Positions 21,691 through 35,524 of a stretch of DNA of 64,000 nt are shown one piece after another. Source of the stretch: Beroe forskalii (Eukaryota; Ctenophora; Nuda; Beroida; Beroidae). The notes below the pieces were generated by a model. That model made no database searches. It had not been told where the DNA came from and worked only from the letters and a program-made list of their open reading frames with translations. Numbering within the stretch: the first letter of the stretch is position 1; every line of letters starts with the position of its first letter. Location of the stretch: contig WFMF01000574.1 of assembly GCA_011033025.1 (NCBI GenBank), forward strand, positions 35,262-99,261. The letters run 5' to 3'. The position numbers and the translations under genes are program-made.

Positions 21691-22929
21691 AGCGTGAGGT
21701 ATAGAGGTGTACCATAATATCTAGGTGTGTAGTATTATTACCTATTCAAATTTTAGATATTATAATATCGTGTTCAAATAGCTAATGTAATGTAGTGTTC
21801 AAGTTTAGTGAATTATTGAAATAAGCGTGATTAAATCAGTTTCATCTTTCGTCATAAGGTTTTTTGGCGTTTCTGCAAATAATCAAAAGCATCGAAACTA
21901 AGTTTACATTAATTCATTACTGATCGTTAAGACTCTGAGACTGCTGGTTGAATTATAGAATTGTAAATTTTGTGATAAGTAGGTATATGGCATTTAGAAA
22001 TGAGCTTAATCTAGATCGTGGTTTGCGATTTGTGCCCGTTTCTCATATAATCGTAATAATATCAAGCTCATGTCTTTCTGAGTTTCAGGGATCCACTTCA
22101 ACAAAATTTCAACCTCAACATATTTCAACCTCTGTCACTGCACACGCTATTTAACAATATTCGAGCTATTCAGATTTCACCATTCCAACAATATATTCAA
22201 ATTCAAAATAAGAAGAACCCCTGTGTGATATCTATTCAATAATTAATGAAACTTTTACTCGACTTCTTAGTCCAGTTTACTTGAAATACCAGTGAGATAT
22301 ATAACTAGAAATAGGTACTCAAGACTTGTTTAAGATATATTTCCTTGTGTTTAATATTCCGTGCATTGTCGTGACTGGTGAATAGTGGTAGAATCATGAT
22401 TCGTGACTTCCATTTTAAAGATAGTTACTGAAATATCGCTGTTTATTAACATCCTATATCTTTTTCCTGAGAATCGTCCAGAGGCTGGAAACTGACTTCT
22501 TGCTTGACTGAATCTTTGATTCTTCGATTATAACATCATCAGAAAAGTAGAAACCGATTTACGGGCTGGCAGAATCTTAGATAATAAAACATCATTCAAT
22601 TATACAAGTTAATAGTTCCAGTTTGTTCCAATGTCCGACATCGTTCAAAGTTCAAAGTTCCAGTTTGTTCCAGTGTCCGACTTTTTATTGCTCTCCATCG
22701 AATGAAAGAGGGCTGCAAGTCAGTATATACCATGAATCATAAATTTTGAGTAGATGATGACAAAGAATCATCTATCATTGCACACCAATTATTAGTGGAA
22801 GACCTAAGAAAGACATAACTGACGCCAGAATTCCGAAATCATCCATTTTTAATCCTTTATGGAGGAGAAAATTCGCATTTTTTTGGCCTGAAAACTACCC
22901 TTTTTCGCTCTTTATTCTTTTATTGAGCT

Positions 22930-23100
22930 GAAACTTTGCACGGTCTGTAAACTCTGAAGTAGCAAACGACCGGTTACCATTTAGGTACCTATAGGCTATA
23001 AATCCGGTTTCGGTTTCGGAATTCGGTCGGCTAAAACGCCCGGTTATAACCGGTATCTCGGTTTCGGTTCAGTGAACCGGTCTGTAAACTCTGCAGATCC
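22930..23100. repeat. AACCGG-rich repeat, copy B
   Basis: Bounded by GGTCTGTAAACTCTG in direct orientation at both ends, and filled with CGGTTATAACCGG and CGGTTTCGG words. It shares AACGACCGGTTA with the intronic copy near 990. Confidence 0.55.
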
Positions 23101-23180
23101 TGCTCACAGTGGATCGGTGTACCAAGCACTCAAGCAGTCACTGCACTCAGTCAAACAGGCTGCAGAGGGAGGGGTATAAG

Positions 23181-23250
23181 GTGGTTGAGAGTGACGTCAT
23201 TATCATAGTTTAAAGTGGTGTGTTGATGACGAAAGATCGCCCAGTTTTCA
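23181..23250. repeat. TGACGTCA-core repeat copy
   Basis: GGTTGAGAGTGACGTCATTA, TCATAGTTTAAAGTGGTG and TTGATGACG in the minus consensus orientation. Another partial copy is at 23592-23620 (CATGATAATGACGTCATT), and a decayed one at 24645-24700. Confidence 0.7.
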
Positions 23251-24699
23251 GTTCGAGCGGTCGTGATATATAGCTAGTTAATGCTCATGAGTTGATGAGT
23301 TGTTCCAAGCAGGAAGTTAAGTAAATGAGCGACTATTACATCGCGTGATGTGTCTGTGAACAAAGCAGAAACTAAATTGGACTGTAACTTTGATATCCTC
23401 TTCCACTTCTGATGTTGTGCATACCACTCTGAATAGGTAGTTTGTTTATGTAGTGTAATGCTGGAGGATCTGAAAGATCTCTTTCTTAAATAAGATGCTA
23501 GTTAAGTGAGCAATTTTAAAGTTTACTACACTAACTTTCAACTTACCGCCCAACTTTAGCAGATGGTTTGATGCCATTAAAGTACTCTTTTAATCCATGA
23601 TAATGACGTCATTTGGATTAATATATCATTGCACTACAATCTACATATCTCATATCAAACACATGCGTTACTTTCGGAAGGCTTGCCTGAAACTCAGAAT
23701 ATGAAGCGGAAATTATTATGAAGCGGAAATCTGATGGGAGTCAGCCATACACTTCCAGCGGGTTGTCACTTCATTAGTACATCTTTTAGATCTTGACAAG
23801 CAGTTTGGTAATGTGGAACGTGTGCGTTTTATACTTAGAGTTAGACTTTCGGATAAAGTTAAATTTGATTTTTGTTTAGTAAAATGAATTTTTCTCTAAC
23901 ACCGCCAATAATGTAAGAAAAGTTAAGATTTATTTTTCTTATATTCGTTATTCCTTAATAAGTCATGGCCACATAAAAGTCTAATTTATTGACATTAACT
24001 TAAGCGCACACATCCAATTGGAAAGTTTATATACTTGGGGTGAAACGTCCGTTACAGCACTACGCTAATCCTAGCTATAATTCTGCAGGTTCGTCGTACC
24101 CTGCGAGGGATAGTTTATTGAATTGAAGGTTATTAGCATGACTATTGCAAAGCTATGTGAAACGAACTTGAAAACACGGTATGCGAGTATACGATGTTTT
24201 CAAGACATTCCAACATGTCAGTCAAAATTCTTGCAAGTCCAGAGACTCGACTTTGAGAATTTACTTCCTGAAAAAAATGTTGGTATGAAATGTTGGTATG
24301 GATTTTTGATAGTTAATAATGCTCTGAAGTCATTATTTGGTGTTCAGAATAATATGATGTACAGAAAAAATAGGTGTTACACCGTCGCATGATACTGGTG
24401 TCAATTATCACCGCTAAAATCTGAGTGTTATATCACCTCATATGCCAATCGGGTTGCTGCAAAATATGAGTGTTATATCGCCTCATATAACAGTTCATCA
24501 ATTGGATCGCAGTAAAAGAACGAGAGACATTGCGTCGACGTAGGCTTCGACAGGTTTTTCGATTTATATATATTCAATAGGTGTTTTACATTTTACTGCT
24601 TGTCAGTAAAAGAAAGGTGACAAGAGAATGAATATAACAGACGGGTGAAGTGATGTCATTATCATGTTTCAGAATGGTGAATTGATGAAGTCCAGCCAC

Positions 24700-27600
24700 T
24701 TAATCTCGGCTAAGTCTGCTTCATTTCGACTAATACACATTATTCTATCGATATTGTCTATTTTTGTTGTAATTTCCCTACTTTTATATCATCTGACGAT
24801 GAATGGTAATTAAAAAGCTCTAATCTCTATGTTTTTGTCAACAAGTTGACAATCCATCACCAGTTCAACTTCAGAGTTCGTTTTGATATCGCAGATATAA
24901 ACTCTATTTCTTGCCTCTATAACGATTTCATATTAGGTACGATATATTTTCAGCTTGTTAAAGCCTAAAATTTAGGAGTTTCAAAAATGATTTCAAAATA
25001 CCCTGTTCTTGGCGGACAGTCTACCATGGTATGTAATTAATTGCCAATCAACCATGTGGTAAGTAATCATTCCACGAGACAATTTCGTTTCAATTTCCAA
25101 ACAAGAAATATCTGAAATTGTACTAATGTGCGGTTATGTTGCTTGAACGTGACTTGTTTGGTTCTACATTTGAATAAATTTTCTAGTGACTTGTACATAT
25201 TCATCACGTATCCTTTCCTATATTTCATCCTCGTTGATATATATCGAGGTGATTCCGGGTGATTGTTCAATAAAGAGTCCCGATTGAGTCGGATGAGATA
25301 CCGGATCATGCTCCATATGTTTAGAGTGATTATCTGGATCTGTTCACAGACTCATGTTCTGAAATCAGCTATACCAAAGATCTGCCTAAAGGACTCTGTC
25401 TATAACATTACTCTGGATTCTGCCGAGTGATTGGTGCAATTAACGAGGAAATTAGCATATATATTATTAATCCACTGCGAGAGAGTTGGAAAGTGACCAA
25501 TCGCATCTCAATGGATTGTATTATAGCGACACAGGAAGTTGAGCAGTTTCTTTAATTCAGCTTCTGAGCTGAGTGCTTCTGAGATGAGTGCTTCTGAATA
25601 AGAAGTGCGTGTGTCTACCGAGCTCATCATAGTGGGTATCATTGTGATTCAGTGGGCATGGGCATCCCAATTAAGTAAGTATATAATTTGTGAAGTAAAT
25701 CTGGCATCAATTCACCAATAGAAGTGTTTGATGTAAAAGCGTCTTCTGCTCGTGGACCTCTACAAAGCCAGAAAGGACACAGGCGCCTAAGATAGATGCG
25801 CTATTCGTTCTTAAAGTTGGCGCTGTTGACTTACATTCCAGAGCCAACTTCTGTCAAAATGGAATCTCGCAGACTTAAAGTTTCCTTTAAATAATCTAAT
25901 TGGCAGGCGGGTTTGCTTAAGATCTGCTTATATATGCTGAGTGGTTTGAAAGCAACTTATCCGGATCTAATCTTGCAGTTACCGACTCAATTCACTTACA
26001 GTTACCGCCTTCTTTCACCCATTGTGAACTTTCAGTTTCGTTTGATCTCTCTGTAGGCAGCTCTCAGCTGGATAGGCATGAAGGTCACGTCCTGTTTTCA
26101 TTGTAAAATTGACTCATTCGACTGACTCTGTGGGAGCTGATATTGGTTGGGGAATTTGGGGGTTGCATCCGCCATCCACCCCAAAACCCCATTATAGATG
26201 CACCCCTGAGCTCTTCGCGCACTCTGTTTTAGCAGCCCCTCCAATGTAGATTGATGTGCCTCGATTATTATAGCGCGATCATTATTCAATATTATTCTGG
26301 ATTATGAATTAAAATCTTGAATCCTGCGCATGACCGTTTATTGACTGTCGACTCCCGGAAATCGGAAGATCAACACACGCGCGTCCTCAATATTCAATAT
26401 GTAAAATATGTAAAGTGAATCCATAATTTAAGAAAACAAACGATAGAGTTGAATCTGATGATTTCTGCTTGGGTGGAATATGAATAGTGTACGAATGATG
26501 ATATGATGTAATTAACATGGAATAAAATGGCGAATTGATGGTGTTGAATCGCCAATTTTTTGTGAACAACAATAGTGGTTGAACTAATAGCTTCATATTT
26601 TGTCAGTAGCCTCAATAAGCTTGTGATCATTTGGCGATTGCAGATTCATTATTACATTTCACAATAGTAGTCTCGGAGCTATAATCGAAGATTATTGTTG
26701 GCTTAAATTCTGTATTTAAGTATTTACTTATTTATTGCTTTATGATTTTAATTGAATGCTTTACATTTTCTATTTTCTCACTTACAGTAGGTGTAAAAGT
26801 TAAGTCAAAGTTTTTGCCTAAAATCGTTCCCCTGATTTCGAGTTTTGCTGGCCCTTTGCTGACTGCCTGACTCTATGTTGAGAAGTTTTTCAATAATTAC
26901 TTGATACGAGAATTAAGATGCAATAACTAATTTTTAATATATCATTTTAATTTTTACCAGCAGTTGATTATTTACCCGAAATAGACTAAATTAATCAATG
27001 GAGTACTATGGTCCAAGTAAGGAAAAAAGGCGGTTAGGATGAAGTAATGTGCATCGTTTGAAATGAATAATCGATGGCCACAAACCGCCTATCCATCGCA
27101 GAGCTTCCTTAATCTAACACAACCGATGTTTTGATCATAATTCCAGGAAAACTGTCTGGAATACGGTGAAAATATAACAAACGCTTTCCTCAGAAAAATT
27201 AATTTTATCAAATTTTTGAACATACTAATTTTTTGCCTTCCCTAATCAGCTAATCCCTATTTTAGTATTTTAAATCGAAGATTTTCCGGAGTAATCTGTC
27301 GTACGAGCATCTCACAAGTTCGAATCAACCTTTCTTCGAAAAACAAGGATCATCCGCAAACGGTTTGATAAAATTTAAACCATTTTCATGATCTATCATA
27401 TAGGAATTATTTTCCTTCAAAAGGTATGACTCAGGTACGAACAAACATTGCGTCGGATCTGCCTCATTTCTGGCACACTTTTAAACTGACACAATTTATA
27501 GTATATTTGCAGTTATAAATTATATAACTTCAAATAACTTTCAAATTTCGTTTTATTTTCATCAGATTCGTTGAAATTAGAAGGTGTAATGTCTATATAA

Positions 27601-28114
27601 TGTCTAGCACTTAGTACCTTCAATATTTGATATTGAAATAGTACGTTTAGGTGTTATTTAGAAACGCTAAGCTTTAATTGAGAACTATAAACTAAAATAT
27701 CTACGATTTTCAAGGCTCAGCAACTTCAATTTTCTCCTTTCTAAGAACTTACGAATTCTTCAGAAACCACTGGAAAATGGAAATTTACAAAACGAAATGT
27801 CTACCTAGATCTAGTCTCTGCAGGACTAGTGTGCGATAATGCTCCAGTCTAGGCGGGCTGTATTTCCTCATAAATCGCGTAATTCATGTTCAATTCGGCA
27901 ATAATTGAGGCCTGTAAGCTTCGATAGAACCAAATGCTATTTATTCGCTGGCTATGATATTTCCCAGAACTCTCATTTTATAAACTTTACTGTTATTTTC
28001 AGTCCAGGAGTAGCCTAATACCGGTCACGGATGCAGCCTTTTTAACACATTTGTGTTTTTAAAAAGTAAATCCGCACAATGTGCGTGTGCCACGAGCGAA
28101 AAATGCTCGGTTTT
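24700..28114. other. Gene-poor stretch
   Basis: AT-rich with no supported gene. A decayed member of the TGACGTCA family lies near 26495-26570. Another inverted pair with GGCGGTT and AACCGCC ends is at about 27029-27090. The open frame at 26098-26289 (minus) is unsupported. Confidence 0.4.
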
Positions 28115-28175
28115 TTACCTGAAATTCACCATTCTAAACCATGATAATGACGTCAATCCCAAGCGCCTATCATCC
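28115..28175. repeat. TGACGTCA-core repeat copy
   Basis: AAATTCACCATTCTAAACC followed by ATGATAATGACGTCAATCCC and AAGCGCCTAT, close to the family consensus. Confidence 0.75.
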
Positions 28176-28696
28176 TTCCGTGACCGATGTCCGATGTTGG
28201 GTAAACAAACGTTTCACTTGAGCACTTCTGAAGTATTGAAGTGGAACGTGAGCACTTTCGACACCCTTCACTGGCCGTGAATTAATATAAAGACTCCTCA
28301 ATTTGTGGAACATGGGTTTATGTTCAATTTGTCCAGAACATGGGTTTATGAGACGCGTGTTTTGCTAAGATATGTTTATGATTTGTGGAAGCCAGATGAT
28401 TTGACACATTGTTGTCGAGTTTTAACTTTTTAATGAGGTAATGCTTTGTAATCGATGGGTGAAGCTAAGGCATTTCTAGGGCATATTATCCAGGTTATGA
28501 GGTTCTAATTGTTGAGATAAGAGTTATAAGATTTGCGAATTTAAGTCAATTTCATGCTAAATCGCACTGGTTAGAGAAAGCTAGAAAGCGCATCAATCCT
28601 ATTGTTTTAGGGTTTGCCATCCTCCTGCAACATTACATTAAACCAGTTCTAAACTTGCATGGTTACCACAATTCTGTAACAATGAAGCGCATTAGT

Positions 28697-28793
28697 CGCC
28701 GCGCACGAGAAATTGGCGGTTCAGCGTCATCAACTCACTACATTATATTATGATAATGACGTTATCCTACCCGCCTATTTCTCGTGCACGGCG
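28697..28793. mobile_element. Best full-length copy of the TGACGTCA-core MITE
   Basis: A 97 bp element whose ends, read inward, are CGCCGCGCACGAGAAATTGG and CGCCGTGCACGAGAAATAGG. Inside the inverted ends come GCGTCATCAA on one side and ATAACGTCATTATCA on the other. It shows that the shorter dispersed copies are the inner part of a palindromic miniature element. Confidence 0.75.
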
Positions 28794-28799
28794 TAAAGT

Positions 28800-31167
28800 C
28801 GCTTACTTTTTCTTTCCATGACAATGGCGTGGGTCCCACCTAATCCAGGAAAGGAACTCACAATAAACTGCTATTAAAACCTTGTTTGAATAGACACTTC
28901 TGCTATATGAACTGTGAAGGGGTCGAATTGATACATCAGGGACCTCAAAATTCAAATATAATGACTGTCCTATATATTTTCTAGGAGGCTTATACCAAGT
29001 ATATATTATATAGTTTTGGGTGGAATGGAATTTTATCTGAAGGGCGGTTTTGGTGTGGAATTTTTGCGTTCAACACATCTGCAAGCTGCATCACGCCATC
29101 TCCTTAAATGACGGTGACGGATTGAATCAGCGTTAAATAAATAGTTGCTTCCGTTAATGCTGCTTGAATGTTCCAGGAAATGTTTTAATTGAAATGCTGT
29201 TGAAATTCAACACGTTTACCTTGTTAATATCTTTCATCGATATTGTCAATATTTTGTTCGCACCATTGCGCTCATACTTTCTACCAATCGGAACATCATG
29301 TAGAATACCAACATGAGCTGTGTTGAAGATAGATCATATTTCGAGATTGATTGTGCCTTCCGTTCATGTTCATTCTTTCTTAGGTTATGATTGGTTTTTG
29401 TGGATGGCAATGGCATATTAGCAAGTTAACAGTTTTGCAGAAAATGCATATATTAAAATTCCTGAACTTGGAATGAATTGACACTGTATCAGGTGAGATT
29501 TTATGTTTTGTTCTGCCTTTATGTAGTTCAGTTAACATCCATATTGGGTTGTTGGCAATGTCGACTTTGAGTCGATATGTCAAGGTTACACTTGTTGTGG
29601 AAACATGATACGATCCTTGATGTGCGTTTGAACATTGGTCTTTTTAAAGAAAGAGCAACACTGTGCGTAGATTGTCCAGTAGAATCACTTTCACAGTATT
29701 TCAGTATTTCCATCGCGCGTTATTTTAACCAGATGACAGCCATACAATGTGGAGATGTTATCAAAATGAGTTCTGGGGAAATATTGTATGCCAGACAGAG
29801 TCTAGGCTCATTCACAACTTCTAAGTTCAAATAAGTTCATGAATAGTTTAGTATATGATATTATGATAGTATATCGTGGTCTCTAATGAAAAGAATTTAT
29901 ACCACTAATTTAACTATTATATGTTTGAGATCACTAGCAACTATTCCCGAGGTGTCCTAATCAGCCCCAAGTCCCTATTTTAGATTTTAATTTGCATAAA
30001 ACAATTAATTCCCAATGAAACTACGATAATCTTTCCCTCTCCTCTTTGTCACACAGTCTCATTGCATGTCTTCTCTATTCTCCCTCCTCCCCAAGCCGTC
30101 TTGGAACCCACAAATCTCATATTCCCATCATAACCATTCCCTTGTGTACCCAGTATTATAGGTACCTATTATCAGGTATAAGCTCGTGCAGACTGCAGCT
30201 ACCTTCGCCTGCAGGTACCTTCAAGTACCTAGTTTAGGCGATTCAACGACATCAATTCACCATTTGAAATCATAGCGATGACGTTTCATCCAACTGTTAA
30301 TATTCATGCGTTACATAACTTCTCCCTTCCAAATTATATCCTTAGCTGCTGATCATACTTACTCATTTACATTTGCTTACACTCTCAGTTCATTAATAAA
30401 TTCATGTTTCACAACTCATGGTGATATAAAAGCAAAGCGGTATTTGAAAACAATGGGAAAAGAAGAGCATGCTATAAATATAAATTTAAATAACCTAAAT
30501 AACCTTAATTTATATTGCAGACTTTTATTATATTGATTAATTGATTATCGATTTGTTTAGAATGATTGCTGAGCACCTAGGCTGCAGCAGTCATTGCCTT
30601 TCTAGATTTAAATATTCTTGAGGAGTTCAAAGGGTTTGGGAGATAATTTTATGTTCAAAGTATTGAAAAATTGACAAATCGTTGCCTGATAAGGACATAA
30701 ATTTTAAGCAAGAACATTGGTATTTATTATTTTGATTTTTATTAATTAAAGGAGTTTAAAGCTTATCGAATTTTTCAACGCCTTCTGCTGTGAAACCCCT
30801 GCAATTCAATAATTCATGCACTAGCTACAAAAAACTAACAAATATCTAAGAATTACTATCCCAAGAGTATTTTTATTTACTCTCAATTTAGAAAAGCATG
30901 TACGCATCAAAATTCTTCAGAATATTATCTGAGTTTATGCAGTATGGGATTTATGCGTTTTCTCAAGAGAAATATTTCTCTTGAACTCTGTTTAGATTTT
31001 AGTTAGTTCATTAGTTTATTACACGGTAGGTATCTAAATTTACCATGGTAGGCCCACCGAAGTGATAACTTTGCGATCTTGTCTTTGATCGTTGGTGTTC
31101 AGGAAAGAAGAAATTATGGCGAAGTAAATATTAAAATTTTGGGCTACTGCATACGCTTCAGAATTAG
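28800..31167. other. Gene-poor stretch
   Basis: No supported gene. A decayed TGACGTCA-family copy is at 30235-30300 (ATCAATTCACCATTTGAAAT, then GATGACG). The open frame at 29577-29834 has no recognisable domain. Confidence 0.4.
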
Positions 31168-31240
31168 TCGGTTCAACTTCAACAGTTTTTCACTTCCAAA
31201 TATGATAATGATGTCATATCTCAACTGCCAATTGTTCATT
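31168..31240. repeat. TGACGTCA-family repeat copy
   Basis: CGGTTCAACTTCAAC, TTTTTCACTTCCAAATATGA and TAATGATGTCATATCTCAAC. The CRE-like core has one change (TGATGTCA). Confidence 0.6.
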
Positions 31241-31264
31241 TCCCGTGTTTTGTTTTGATTTTAT

Positions 31265-31540
31265 TTTCCCAAAACCAAAAAGGATTTGGTTGTGATGGTC
31301 CGCGGCGGTTTTAAGGCGTTCTTTACTTTAAAACCCATGATATGGAAAAGAACGCGACGGTTAAACTGCTGCAACGTCACTTACAAAATATACAGCATTC
31401 ACGTAACTTAAATGCATCAAAAAGTGCCGTTGCGGCAGTTTAACCGTCGCGTTCTTTTCCATATCATGGGTTTTAAAGTAAAGAACGCCTTAAAACCGCC
31501 GCGGACCATCACAACCAAATCCTTTTTGGTTTTGGGAAAA
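31265..31540. mobile_element. Foldback element with about 115 bp arms
   Basis: The left arm starts TTTTCCCAAAACCAAAAAGG at 31265 and the right arm ends with its reverse complement at 31540. The arms match almost perfectly through GTCCGCGGCGG and CGCGACGGTTAAACTG, leaving a loop of about 45 bp. No coding capacity. Confidence 0.85.
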
Positions 31541-31544
31541 ATAT

Positions 31545-32412
31545 CACCCTTTTTCTGTGCCCAGATATTAAAATTTGGCGTCAAATCGCGCGTACAAATT
31601 CGCGTTACCTAGCATTACTGATGACGTCACAATTACGTCATAAAATTAGATAAGCTATTTGAGACCCATTCATCTGCAATCTTGGGACTATGACCGACAA
31701 CATATCCAAAGATGAAGTTCTGGGGTGGTCCCGTTCTCTCAAAATCATCCTTACCGTTTTTGCGATTTTTTGCGATTTTTTCGTGTCAAAGTGTTTCAAA
31801 CAAGCGCAAATATCTCAATGATCCCAAGTAGCCCAGAACTTTTCGACCACATTTTTGGAAAGTACATTGAATTTCCTTTCTGCGCTAACAGGAGCATTTT
31901 TTCCTATCTCGGAAGCTTCATACCGAAAAAGTGCGTTGAAAAACGCCTATTTTTTTGGAATTGAAATTTAAAATTCATGACATTGTGACGTCATAATGAC
32001 GTCAAAAAAATGACATAAGACAATTTTTAAGGGCATTATTAGTAAGTTCTACCTTTTTTCTTTCCAACGCTGGGTCGATGAGCCCTGTATCTTGTATGGT
32101 TCTCGAGATACAGATGTTTAAAGAGGGTATACTTTTCACCTAAAAATGTTCTCTATTGGTATGTAGGTACCTATGTATGTATATATAATATACCTATCTA
32201 TATATATGGTCGTAACCCGATTTAACAAGAACACCCTCGATTTTGGCAAAATTCAAGTTGTAATAACTCGGCCATTTTTAATCCAATCGATCTGAAATTT
32301 TGGCAGTTGCACCTTTGGCCTCTAAACATGCGATGTTCAAATTTTAGTGCAATTTCGGCAACGGGAACTTACTAAAATTTCAACGTGAAATATGGCCAAT
32401 CCATGAAAACAT
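31545..32412. other. AT-rich stretch with TGACGTCA-type words
   Basis: GTGACGTCATAATGACGTCA occurs near 31985, and ATGACGTCACAATTACGTCA near 31620. It looks like decayed repeat DNA. The small open frame at 31725-31964 is unsupported. Confidence 0.4.
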
Positions 32413-32418
32413 ATAGTT

Positions 32419-32716
32419 GGGGGCTGGCAAGCAAAGTTACATCAACTCACTCCCGATGTTCGGTGGCTCGTGTACTGTTAGGATAGCCGTCCAATGCTCA
32501 CCCTCGGACCCTTCGGGTCCTCGGGCTCGCGCTCGGGCCTTCGGCCCTCGCACAATTAGGTTCACCGTCCAATGCTCACCCTCGGACCCTTCGGGTCCTC
32601 GGGCTCGCGGCTCGGGCCTTCGGCCCTCGCACCGTTAGGTTCGCCGTCCAAAGCTCGCCCTCGGGCCCTTCGGGCCCTCGGGCTCGCAAACCGCCGCGGG
32701 GGGCTTGCCAGCCCCC
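32419..32716. mobile_element. Element with 14 bp inverted ends and GC-rich hairpin array
   Basis: Perfect 14 bp inverted ends GGGGGCTGGCAAGC enclose about 2.7 copies of a 77-79 bp GC-rich unit starting CCGTCCAATGCTC (32488, 32565, 32644). Each unit holds two short palindromes, GGACCCTTCGGGTCC and GGGCCTTCGGCCC. The surrounding DNA is strongly AT-rich. Confidence 0.7.
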
Positions 32717-32719
32717 TGA

Positions 32720-35524
32720 TCCGGACTTTCTCGCGCTCGCAATGTTTCACACTTTTACATTTCAAGTCTCAGTAAATTTCTGATGTGGGTTAATTTTGCG
32801 AACCTGACACGGACCTTTCCTGACCAACGACATTTTATGTTGCTTATTGCGAACCTCATTTTTCATTGGAAAACTGATCGACCAAAGGCCAGGCCTCAAA
32901 GGTATTGTTCTGCTTGATAATTCCTCAAAAATTTAGATTCATTAAGATACCATGATTAATGCCGCAAAGACTCATATTATCCAAACTGAATTCTTCTCCG
33001 GACTCATGAGCCCTTTTGAATTTTATGACTTCCATCTAAACACCAAGCATAGAAAGCCTTTGTCAGGGATAAAGAGTAGTATATAACAGTCGCTAGATCT
33101 TGATGATGGTTGGCAGAAGGATATTATTCGTATAATATTTTGTTCGCATTTTACGAGCAAATATATATTTATAGATCATATCCTTTTATTATTTATTCTA
33201 GGAGCTACCAGCTGGTGATCTGGATTATTGTTATGAAATTTTACATACATCTGTCACGTACTTTTTACGTACTCTGTCCTGTATCTACTCTCTTACAACT
33301 CCCTTACATTTCTCCTCTTTTATTCGCATGTATTGCTCCTCTTAATCCAAAGTCTTATCTTTGGGGGTGAACTTTCCCTATCCCTCTCCTTAATAATGAT
33401 AATACTATTTGGATCAGCCCTGCCGTCACCCTCACTGTCCTCCTTAATATAAACTAAGGTCCCATCTTATCTTTATAAGTGAATAGCTCAGCCTTAGTCC
33501 TTCCTGAAATGAGTTCTTCCTGATTTTATAAGTCCCTCTTTCTATTCTAAGCCCCCTTATCTAATTCTAAGTCCCTTTTAAATTTAATGTAAGTCCTCTA
33601 TGATCCAAGTCCATTTTATTCTAGGAGTCCATTCCAATCTACTAATCTATCTCCCTTGGCTTTTTAGTCTAATCCCGTTCTAATGTAAGTTCTTCGCTCT
33701 TTTTCCCAATGTCGTATTTCGTCTTGTTTCACCCCCTCTTTTCCCCCTATGACCTCTCTCGCAACTTTGAAGTTTTTTGAAGTCTGATCTCTCCCTCTCC
33801 TTCATCAACTCTCTAAATTCTTAAATTCAATCACCAACCTCTGAACCTCCTCCCTCCCCTCTCCCCCTATATTCTAGCGACCCTAGTGACCACCAGTCGT
33901 CATAAGTCTCTCGTTATAATCTCCATTACATAAAGAAGTAATGATAATTAAAATTTGTACGCAAATTCCAGATACTCTATCATATATTGTTTGCTATAGC
34001 TACAGCTAGTCATTTTACATATAACTTGTGATAATCGCTTTCAAATACGAAAGTGCGTTGTACCTACGTGAGCCTTATCTTTACCGTGGTACGATAGTTT
34101 CAATGCAATAAATACGAAGAAATATAAAATGTTGCACGTGCGTTCGTCTTGAGCAAGTCGCTGCTTTGTACATAATACGTGAGATTATGTAAGTATGTAA
34201 TCTTGCACGGTCGTTTCCATTGACCAGGTCCTTGCTTTGTATAAAGGTACACCTTATATTTAATACCTAAACCTTGAGTTTTAAGTCATGAATTCACCAT
34301 TTTATATGGTGCATGTTGTCAATCGTAATATATACGTAATATGACGTCATTATCATAACTGCCCCCTATTTGCGCGCCTCAAATATATGCAAAATGGGAG
34401 CGTTTCAAATTCACAGCTCTTGCAGGATCCTTGGCTGAACTCTCCTTTTGACAACTGTGATTGTAACACTTTTATATATTGTGGTGTTTAATTTAATGCA
34501 ATTTGTACAATGAGAGATTCATTTGCATGATTCCTTCCTCTGTCGTTTGTCCCTGAATACTTCCCCTTCAGGTTGACTGCCATTTATATAATATCACAGA
34601 TACATAACACAGAACAATCGTAAAACGTTTTAAAGGGCACAATGCCAAGCAAGTCATTGCATTTTGGGCCCTTTTCTTTGTATATATTACCTATATGGAC
34701 CATGTATAAAAGATCAAAGATTGCATTCCATGGCACCTCCTGGGTCCCCCTTTATCAATTATATGAGGGTATGATGAGGGTATGATGAGGCATGCTAGAA
34801 AGCTGAATACTGTAAGTAGTATTTAAACATATATGCAGCCAGATGGTCCGTTACGAGTCAAGTTGTCGTTATATGAGATGTAAAAGAGGCTCGTTGTCGT
34901 CGTCGAGATAGTGGGTTATAACGTCGGTAAACTTTTCACTCGATTTTGCAATTTTATCTTTATTTTCCCCTTAATCCGTACCTATTTTCGACCTTTATTA
35001 TCTTTCATTTTGAGCTCGTTTAAGCTACTTTGTGGCATCTGTAGTATCTACCTGCGTCCCTTTCCATCCCTCTTGCTCGATGATTCCCTCGCCAGAATGT
35101 TGGCAAAACAACATCAGTATTCAGTACGTGTGTCGTGCAAGACTGAATAATACCGCGGGTGCAAAAATGGTGTTTTCATCAATTGATCATTTCATGCCAG
35201 TTTCGGGGATAATTTTAGGGATTGTCCAATGTCCAGTGAAAGGTTTTTGGTCTAGTCTGGCATCACATTATTTCTGTAATCATGCCCATTTCGGGCATAA
35301 TTACTATTTCTAATTGACTATTCTGCCTATTTTGCAACTCTATAATGCGTCATAATGCTTGTGACACTTCCGTGATTACGCATAAATACCGTGAACAAAG
35401 CCTTGTCCTTCATAAAGGGCCAATGGCGTTGTCAATCGTCATAATCACGACCAGCACGTACAAATTTATAATTAATAAAGTTGATCATAAATAACTCATG
35501 ATTCTCCGAGCGAATAATAGACGG
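32720..35524. other. Gene-poor stretch
   Basis: Pyrimidine-rich around 33400-33900. A TGACGTCA-family copy lies at about 34290-34375 (AATATGACGTCATTATCATA). No supported gene. Confidence 0.4.

Noticed and set aside
26098..26289. Minus-strand 63-codon frame
   Set aside because: No recognisable motif, no convincing splice sites, and isolated in AT-rich repeat DNA.
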